From NCBI GenBank assembly GCA_910587175.1, contig CAJULH010000040.1, positions 1 through 19,179 on the forward strand: a stretch of 19,179 nucleotides of DNA, written 5' to 3'. The stretch comes from Candidatus Gastranaerophilales bacterium (GTDB lineage Bacteria > Cyanobacteriota > Vampirovibrionia > Gastranaerophilales > Gastranaerophilaceae). The translations under genes and the position numbers were made by a program. Below the pieces are notes generated by a model. It was not told the origin of the DNA and did not search any database. It saw nothing but the letters and a program-made list of their open reading frames with translations. Below, piece after piece: positions 14,089 to 19,179 of the stretch. The stretch's first letter is position 1. Every line of letters begins with the position of its first letter.

Positions 14089-16245
14089 TTATTTTTGTCC
14101 CAAATAATCCTTTAATTCCTTCAGCCTTGATTTTACATATTTTGTATAATCGTCATCCACACCCTCGCCTGATTTCAGAGATATATATTTTTCATAATAC
14201 GGCACGGCATCATTGTATTTTTCTTTGTTATCAAGGGCTACGGCAAGCATATAATAGCCAAGGGAGAAATTGCCGTCCGCATTTATTGCTTTTTTGTATT
14301 CTTCAATTGCGCCATCTGTGTTTTTGGTGTCTTCCAATATTGCACCTTTGTAATAATATGCATAAGCGCTTTTTGGGTTAGATGCAATAATTTTATTTAA
14401 AAGAGATAAACTTTCGCTATATTTTTTATTTTCGTAGAAAGAAATTGCCATATCAAGGTCTCTTCCTTCGTCTCCCTGTTTCAGGCTTGAAAGAGCTGTT
14501 TTTGCATCCTGGTTGTTTGGCTCAAGAGCTAATATTTTGTTCAAATATTCCATAGCAAGAGTTGTATTTTGCAGGTTTACATAAGAATTTGCAATAAAAT
14601 ACATAGCTTTTGTATCATTTGGCGTCTTTTCAAGCACGCGTTTAAAGTATTCAATTGCTTTTTCATTATCATTAAGTTCAAAATAACAGGATGCTATTGA
14701 ATATAATACTTCAGGTGTTTGAATTTTTATTTTCAGATAATTTTCAAGAGCTGTTTTATAATCGCCTGAATTAAAATATTTTATTGCAGTGTTATAAAGA
14801 TTTCCTGCCTCCTCTGTTTGAATATCATTTTTCATAGAAAGAAGTTCTTTATTATCCGGTATGTTTGAAAGTCCGTGACTTATTGCAGCGTCTGCGTGCA
14901 CAGTATCATTTTGAAGCCTGTAAATTTGAGCTATGTTTATGTATGGTTCAGGCATTTTCGGATTCAGTGCTATAGCTTTTTTATAGTATTGAATTGCTTC
15001 TGTATAATTTTTATTTTTGTGCAGTTCGTAGGCATAATTAAACTGCTTGTCATAATCATATGGGTTGTTCATTGCATCTTCTTTTAAATAAGCCGTAAGT
15101 GCTTCCCCTGAAAGGTTTGATGTAATGGAATTTATGCCGTTTTTAGCATCTATATTATCCGGCTGGATTTTTAACACTTTTTTATATTCTGCAAGCGCAT
15201 TTTTATAATCATTAAGTTTTTTATACGCATCAGCCTTATAAAACAGGGGTTTTAGGTCGTTTGGATTTTTGGACAGCATCATATCATAGATATCAAGCGC
15301 ACCCTGGTAGTTTTTGGTCTCAAGGTATAAAGAGGCAAGGTTTGTAAGCACTACGGGATTATTCGGGTTTATATCCTGTGCTTTAACATATTGTGCGCGT
15401 GCTAAATCGTACTGTTTTTGTTTTTGAAAAAGTGCGCCAAGGTTTATTAACGCTTCGGCATCTTTTGGGTTTGATGCTGTTCTTGCCATCCAAAGGTTTT
15501 TAAGTTCATTTTGCACCTCCGGAAAGTTATCTGAATATTTAAATGCGAGTGAGTATTCATCATTTGCGGCATCAAAATTTTTGATATCATCCAGAATTAA
15601 TGCGTATTTATAATGCACCATAGCATTTTCGGGCTTTAATTTTACAGCGGTACGTATATTTTCAAGCGCCATTTGTTGGTTGTTTAAGCTTTTGTAAATG
15701 TCTGAAAGCACAATAAGTGCATCATAATTATATTTTGTATTCTTTAATTTATTAAATTCATATCCTGCTGCAGCAATTTCACCTTGGGCTCTTAGATTTT
15801 TAGCATTTTGGAACTTTGCATCTGTCCCAAGGTTTTCATATTTTTTTAAAAGCTGGTTTAAGTTATTCTCAATGGATGCGATTTTGCTAGTATCAACCCC
15901 TTTATTTCCCTCAAGCCAGTATTGCATATAAAAAAGGGCGGATCTTAAATCATTAATTGCTTTTTTGGGCTGTTTTTCCGTGTTTAAAAAATACTCTGCT
16001 CTTGAAATATATGATGTATAAAGAGCATTGTTAACATTGGTATCATAAGGTACAAATCTTAAAACCTTTTTGAATTCATTTATGGCGGATGTATATTTCT
16101 TTTCTTTGAACAAGGTCACAGCGTTGTTATAATATATGTTATATCTTTCTTTAATATCTGCACTGTCTGCAGAAAATGCAGCCTGCATATTATTTATAAG
16201 GGATGCCACCAAAAGAAAAGATATAATATATGTTTTATTGTTCAT
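14089..16245 (-). CDS. Exported tetratricopeptide-repeat protein
   Basis: 718 aa. An N-terminal signal peptide (MNNKTYIISFLLVASLINNM, cleavage near residue 22-26) is followed almost entirely by TPR units, about sixteen to eighteen by eye, with the typical A-x(3)-Y...A...P pattern, for example NTEKQPKKAINDL and TEAIQYYKKAIALNPKMPEP. Such arrays act as protein-binding scaffolds, probably periplasmic or lipid-associated here; no lipobox cysteine is seen. The ATG has AGAGG upstream. It is the first gene of a minus-strand cluster with dus. A specific partner cannot be named. Confidence 0.85.
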   Translation of the reverse strand: MNNKTYIISFLLVASLINNMQAAFSADSADIKERYNIYYNNAVTLFKEKKYTSAINEFKKVLRFVPYDTNVNNALYTSYISRAEYFLNTEKQPKKAINDLRSALFYMQYWLEGNKGVDTSKIASIENNLNQLLKKYENLGTDAKFQNAKNLRAQGEIAAAGYEFNKLKNTKYNYDALIVLSDIYKSLNNQQMALENIRTAVKLKPENAMVHYKYALILDDIKNFDAANDEYSLAFKYSDNFPEVQNELKNLWMARTASNPKDAEALINLGALFQKQKQYDLARAQYVKAQDINPNNPVVLTNLASLYLETKNYQGALDIYDMMLSKNPNDLKPLFYKADAYKKLNDYKNALAEYKKVLKIQPDNIDAKNGINSITSNLSGEALTAYLKEDAMNNPYDYDKQFNYAYELHKNKNYTEAIQYYKKAIALNPKMPEPYINIAQIYRLQNDTVHADAAISHGLSNIPDNKELLSMKNDIQTEEAGNLYNTAIKYFNSGDYKTALENYLKIKIQTPEVLYSIASCYFELNDNEKAIEYFKRVLEKTPNDTKAMYFIANSYVNLQNTTLAMEYLNKILALEPNNQDAKTALSSLKQGDEGRDLDMAISFYENKKYSESLSLLNKIIASNPKSAYAYYYKGAILEDTKNTDGAIEEYKKAINADGNFSLGYYMLAVALDNKEKYNDAVPYYEKYISLKSGEGVDDDYTKYVKSRLKELKDYLGQK

Positions 16246-16288
16246 TTTAAATATCCTCTTAATAATAAAAGTTTTAAGAACACCTCTA

Positions 16289-16294
16289 ATTATA
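16289..16294 (-). promoter_or_regulatory. Probable -10 box of the TPR gene
   Basis: On the minus strand TATAAT (16294-16289) lies about 45 nt before the ATG. The -35 region (ATAAGA, 17 nt upstream) is poor. It is divergent to the bioG promoter, with about 45 nt between the two -10 boxes. Confidence 0.4.
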
Positions 16295-16336
16295 CTACAA
16301 GTCGGATTTTATCTTATAATCTTAAAGTGTCATTTT

Positions 16337-16345
16337 TGGTATAAT
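16337..16345 (+). promoter_or_regulatory. bioG promoter (extended -10)
   Basis: TGGTATAAT at 16337-16345 is a consensus extended -10 element, about 33 nt before the bioG start. No convincing -35 was found. No BirA-type operator is evident. Confidence 0.5.
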
Positions 16346-16377
16346 TAACTCAGACATAAAAGAGGAATTTTAAAGCT

Positions 16378-17046
16378 GTGAGATTTCATCATATAAACCA
16401 TGATAAAACAAGACTGCTGCTGTTTTTTGGCGGTTTTTATACGGATTACAATTGCTTTGAGGAATTTGATACAAAAACATCTGATATTTTATTTATAAAC
16501 GATTATTCAAAGATGGACTTTGATGAATTGCAGTATTTTGATTTTACGCCGTATACGGAAGTTAATCTTATAGCTTATTCATATGGTGTTTGGGCTGCAA
16601 ACAGGGCATATCTGTCAAAAAGTCTGCCTTTGGATATAAATAAAAGCGTTGCGATTTCAGGAACATTTTGTCCCGTACATCCTCTTTTTGGTATAAATCC
16701 CAAGGTGTATAATATTATGTTGAATGCCTTAAGCGTACAGACAATTGTAAACTTTGAGCGCAATATGCTTGCAAATTGCAATAAGGATAATCCGGATATA
16801 ACACATGTAGAAAGGACTATTGAAAATCTGCGCGAAGAGCTTATAAATATAAAAGCACAGTCTTCAGAATGCAGAATGGAATATGGTTTTTCTTTTGATA
16901 CGGTAATTTTAACTAAAAATGATAAAATATTTCCATTCAAAGCACAGGAGGCATTCTTTGAAAAACATCCAAACAAGGTTATTTTGGAGACCGGGCATTT
17001 TCCTTTCTTTGAATTTAAAACACTTGATAATATCTTAGAAGCCTGA
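16378..17046 (+). CDS. bioG: Pimeloyl-ACP methyl ester esterase BioG
   Basis: 222 aa alpha/beta hydrolase of the BioG family (formerly DUF452), which removes the methyl ester from pimeloyl-ACP methyl ester and ends the disguise set by BioC. The early strand LLLFFGGFYTDYNCF and the segment DILFINDYSKMDF are typical. The nucleophile is S68 in AYSYGVW, the acid D182 in TKNDKIFP, and the base H207 in TGHFPFFE. AISGTFCPVHPLFGINPKVY matches the family's gate region. The start is GTG at 16378 with AGAGG 12 nt upstream, a long spacing, but no better start exists. bioC follows after 12 nt. Confidence 0.9.
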   Translation: MRFHHINHDKTRLLLFFGGFYTDYNCFEEFDTKTSDILFINDYSKMDFDELQYFDFTPYTEVNLIAYSYGVWAANRAYLSKSLPLDINKSVAISGTFCPVHPLFGINPKVYNIMLNALSVQTIVNFERNMLANCNKDNPDITHVERTIENLREELINIKAQSSECRMEYGFSFDTVILTKNDKIFPFKAQEAFFEKHPNKVILETGHFPFFEFKTLDNILEA

Positions 17047-17058
17047 AAGACAATATTT

Positions 17059-17778
17059 ATGAATTTTACTGAAGCAAATTTTACAAAGGCAAAGGACACA
17101 TACAAAAAAAACGCCATTATTCAGGAGAAGATGGCAAAAAAACTTATCTATGAAACGGTAAAAAATTTCGGGAATGATTTTAAAAATGTCTTTGAAATAG
17201 GGTCGGGCACCGGGCTTTTAACAAATGAAATCTGTAACGGGATGAATTTTGAAAAACTTTTTTTAAATGATTTAACCGAAAATTTTACAGAAATCTTTCC
17301 ATATAAATATTATAAAGGTGATATTTTAAACATTGAAATTTATGAAAATTTTGATTTGATAATGTCAAATGCTGTTTTTCAATGGATTGATGACAAAGAG
17401 AGATTGTTTTCAAAGCTTTACGGGCTTTTAAATTCTAACGGGATGCTTTCTTTTACTACATTTGGTAGGGAAAATTTTTGCCAAATAAAGGATATATCCG
17501 GTTTTGGGCTTGAATATAAAGATATTGAACCATTTTTAAATAAAACAGGGTTTGAAATCCTCTATTTTGAAGAAGAGCTCGAAACCCTGTATTTTGAAAG
17601 TGTGCAAAAGATTTTAGAACATATAAAATTGACGGGTGTTGGCACAAATGCTAATTGTCTTTGGACGAAAAGAAAATATGAAACATTTAGAAAAGAGTAT
17701 TTAAAGCATTTTTCTGACAATAACGGTGTTGAATTAACCTATCATCCGCAATATTTTATTTTAAGGAAAGGTCGATAA
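17059..17778 (+). CDS. bioC: Malonyl-ACP O-methyltransferase BioC
   Basis: 239 aa SAM-dependent methyltransferase that methylates malonyl-ACP so that fatty-acid synthesis can elongate it to pimeloyl-ACP for biotin. The opening NFTKAKDTYKKNAIIQEKMA is the BioC signature, SAM motif I is VFEIGSGTGLLT at about residues 43-54, and MSNAVFQWIDDKERLF is the diagnostic motif. The gene lies 12 nt after bioG, its functional partner, which settles the assignment over a generic methyltransferase. The other biotin genes (bioF, A, D, B) are not in this window. It has a weak ribosome site (GAAAG). Confidence 0.92.
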   Translation: MNFTEANFTKAKDTYKKNAIIQEKMAKKLIYETVKNFGNDFKNVFEIGSGTGLLTNEICNGMNFEKLFLNDLTENFTEIFPYKYYKGDILNIEIYENFDLIMSNAVFQWIDDKERLFSKLYGLLNSNGMLSFTTFGRENFCQIKDISGFGLEYKDIEPFLNKTGFEILYFEEELETLYFESVQKILEHIKLTGVGTNANCLWTKRKYETFRKEYLKHFSDNNGVELTYHPQYFILRKGR

Positions 17779-17800
17779 GCTTTTTGCTGATTTTGAAGGT

Positions 17801-17933
17801 CAGTGTGTTTAGATAAGAAGACCGTAAAAGAGGCTTGTGTACCAAAGATTGATTGTTTAACCCGAAGCTCATAGACGGGAGCGTGTCTATTTATCTGAAT
17901 GCACCAGGTCTTTTTGTGCTGTATTTAGTACTG
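17801..17933 (+). ncRNA. Structured intergenic element, possible small RNA or complex terminator
   Basis: Between convergent bioC and the sigma gene. Pairings are 17801-17806 with 17928-17933 (two G-U), 17815-17823 with 17907-17915 (9 bp, one G-U), 17837-17841 with 17900-17904 (one G-U) and the hairpin 17871-17876 / 17885-17890 (6 bp). The G-U pairs form only on the plus strand, and the second helix ends in CTTTTTG, so a plus-strand RNA of about 115-130 nt, or the 3' end of the bioC message, is favoured. No known class was recognised, and no simple short-loop terminator is seen here for either gene. Confidence 0.35.
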
Positions 17934-17937
17934 TTTC

Positions 17938-18840
17938 CTACATAACATAGCAGGCTAATAATTCGCGGGCAATGTTTGAAGAATGCATTTTTTTTATTGC
18001 ACGCTTTTCCATTTGTCTTATACATTCTTTTGTAACGCCGTACATATTGCCAATTTCTTCCAAAGTTTTTTTAATGTCGCCTTTTAATCCGAATCTTAAT
18101 GTTATAACTTCTTTTTCCCTGTCCTTTAGTGTATCAAGCGCGATATTTATGTCATGCTTTAAATCTTCATATTCAACAGTTTTTTCAACATTTTGTTTTA
18201 CATCTTCAATTATTTCGGAAAGTGTCATATTGTTTTCATCGTTTGAATCCATGCTTGATTCCAAAGAAAGCGCTTTTGTATAGGCACCAAGGAATGTATC
18301 AATTTTTTCTTCTGAAATTCCCATTTTGTCTGCAACAACAGATGGTTTTATGCTGCAATTATATTTTTGTTCCAAAGAATGTTTGATTTTTTTGTATTTT
18401 GATAAAGTTTCCTGAATATAAACAGGGATTTTCATGCAGTGGGACTGTTCTGAAATTGCCTTAAACATTGCCTGTTTAATCCACCAGGTGGCATAGGTTG
18501 AAAATTTATATCCCAGTTTCCAGTTAAATTTATCTACTGCTGCCATAAGCCCCAGATTTCCTTCCTGAATTAAATCAAACATAGAAAGTTCTGAAACATG
18601 GATAGATTTTCTTGCAATATTAATTACAAGTCTTAAATTTGCCTGAATAAGTTTTTTCTTTGCCTCTTCATTTCCCAGAGAAGAAAGTCTTGCAAGTTCT
18701 TTTTCTTCGGCAGATGTTAAAACCGGGAATTTTGAAACTCTTTTTACATAAAAATTCAGAGAGTCATCAAAAGCGAGGCTTGAATTGAAAAGAGAGTTTG
18801 TTTGTCTTGTTTTTAGGTTTGCAGAATTAGCGTTTTTCAT
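17938..18840 (-). CDS. RNA polymerase sigma factor, sigma-70 family (group 2-like)
   Basis: 300 aa without region 1.1. Region 1.2 is at about 27-60, region 2 at 62-135 (core-binding DLIQEGNLGLMAAVDKF, melting segment YKFSTYATWW at 111-120), region 3 at 136-210 and region 4 at 230-290 with helix-turn-helix KTLEEIGNMYGVTKECIRQ. The aromatic melting residues are all kept. Q123 is kept at the -12 contact, but F126 replaces the usual threonine. Y141 replaces the histidine of the extended -10 contact, and C273 sits in the -35 helix. This suggests a non-primary factor with changed promoter preference. The ATG has AGGAG upstream. It converges with bioC. Confidence 0.9.
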   Translation of the reverse strand: MKNANSANLKTRQTNSLFNSSLAFDDSLNFYVKRVSKFPVLTSAEEKELARLSSLGNEEAKKKLIQANLRLVINIARKSIHVSELSMFDLIQEGNLGLMAAVDKFNWKLGYKFSTYATWWIKQAMFKAISEQSHCMKIPVYIQETLSKYKKIKHSLEQKYNCSIKPSVVADKMGISEEKIDTFLGAYTKALSLESSMDSNDENNMTLSEIIEDVKQNVEKTVEYEDLKHDINIALDTLKDREKEVITLRFGLKGDIKKTLEEIGNMYGVTKECIRQMEKRAIKKMHSSNIARELLACYVM

Positions 18841-18912
18841 AAAATCTTTTCTCCTGAAATTTACACACGATTTCTAACATTTTTAAAATAGGATGCTTTT
18901 GTTTCCGGCAGC

Positions 18913-18986
18913 GCAAATTAAGCCCTTGTAAAGCATTTAAGGTACGCTTGCTGACGCCTTTTATGGCGTTAATTAATCTGATTTGC
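18913..18986 (-). promoter_or_regulatory. Structured leader element of the sigma gene
   Basis: An outer helix GCAAAT (18913-18918) / ATTTGC (18981-18986) encloses two hairpins: 18924-18927 with 18939-18942, and 18952-18958 with 18965-18971 (7 bp, 6-nt loop). It lies within the predicted 5' UTR of about 220 nt and about 70 nt before the sigma start codon. It resembles a cis-regulatory three-way junction, but no known riboswitch class was recognised. Nothing else was identified in the remaining leader. Confidence 0.35.
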
Positions 18987-19046
18987 AACTTTAATAGATT
19001 TAAAAAATTAAAATAGGAAAGATTTAAAAAATACTGGTACAGAAGG

Positions 19047-19080
19047 AATGATATATAAGATATATATTTAATATATCATT
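19047..19080. promoter_or_regulatory. Inverted repeat over the sigma promoter, possible operator
   Basis: AATGATATAT (19047-19056) and ATATATCATT (19071-19080) are perfect 10-nt inverted arms with a 14-nt spacer. One arm contains most of the extended -10 of the sigma promoter and the other lies just downstream of the predicted start, a typical place for a repressor site. Its AT richness makes chance less improbable. Confidence 0.4.
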
Positions 19081-19098
19081 ATGGTTTTAATTTTACAA
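19070..19098 (-). promoter_or_regulatory. Promoter of the sigma factor gene
   Basis: On the minus strand TTGTAA (19098-19093), a 17-nt spacer and TATATT (19075-19070) preceded by TG (TGATATATT). Transcription would start near 19063, leaving a 5' UTR of about 220 nt. Further upstream another TATAAT (minus strand, near 19101-19106) could form a second promoter. Confidence 0.5.
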
Positions 19099-19179
19099 GA
19101 GGATTATAAAGAATTGTTAAGATGAGTTTTCAAATTATAAGGTTTTGTTAATATTTCTTAATATTTTAAGCCGGGAGCA

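Noticed and set aside
16575..17117. 180-codon frame antisense to bioG
   Set aside because: bioG on the plus strand has family motifs and catalytic residues; the antisense frame is explained by its codon bias.
19081..19125. 14-residue frame on the plus strand near the right edge
   Set aside because: It overlaps the minus-strand sigma promoter and has no ribosome site.

Overview
The window is AT-rich bacterial chromosome. Its gene content and protein style fit a Candidatus Gastranaerophilales / Vampirovibrionia (Melainabacteria)-type organism, the non-photosynthetic sister group of Cyanobacteria. Pointers are an LL-diaminopimelate aminotransferase (DapL), a DUF3326 protein of a family I know mainly from cyanobacteria and plants, a threonyl-tRNA synthetase without the TGS domain, a BioG-BioC biotin pair and a long minor pilin-like protein. 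The placement is inference; no rRNA or marker alignment was possible. TGA, TAG and TAA all act as stops, so the standard bacterial code applies. No tRNA, rRNA, CRISPR array, insertion sequence or phage gene was seen.

Layout. (1) 52-2225, plus: dapL and tsaD, 2 nt apart. (2) 5782-2312, minus: thrS, a DUF2157 membrane protein and a GDYXXLXY-motif membrane protein, probably one operon. (3) 5783-6435: a divergent gap holding the thrS promoter, a 132-nt highly base-paired element (candidate structured RNA), a terminator, an unrecognised 56-codon gene on the minus strand and the glcK promoter. (4) 6436-11700, plus: ROK glucokinase, then a tightly overlapping string holA-holB-DUF3326-pseudopilin closed by a strong terminator. 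(5) 12101-12634, plus: cobO-type corrinoid adenosyltransferase, followed by a promoter and terminator only about 70 nt apart that look like a tiny independent transcript. (6) 16245-12844, minus: a secreted TPR protein, a tRNA-dihydrouridine synthase and a GIY-YIG domain protein. (7) 16378-17778, plus: bioG and bioC. (8) 18840-17938, minus: a sigma-70 family factor with a long, structured leader and a promoter overlapped by an inverted repeat.

Working together: dapL supplies meso-diaminopimelate and lysine precursors. tsaD, thrS and dus serve tRNA charging and modification. glcK feeds glycolysis. holA and holB encode the clamp-loader delta and delta-prime subunits. BioC and BioG make pimeloyl-ACP for biotin. 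CobO activates corrinoids, perhaps salvaged ones. Most of this is housekeeping. The less explained parts are the small gene at 6080-6250, four possible RNA elements (5855-5986, 12706-12768, 17801-17933, 18913-18986), the DUF3326 gene with an in-frame palindromic insertion, and a sigma factor with substitutions in promoter-contact residues.
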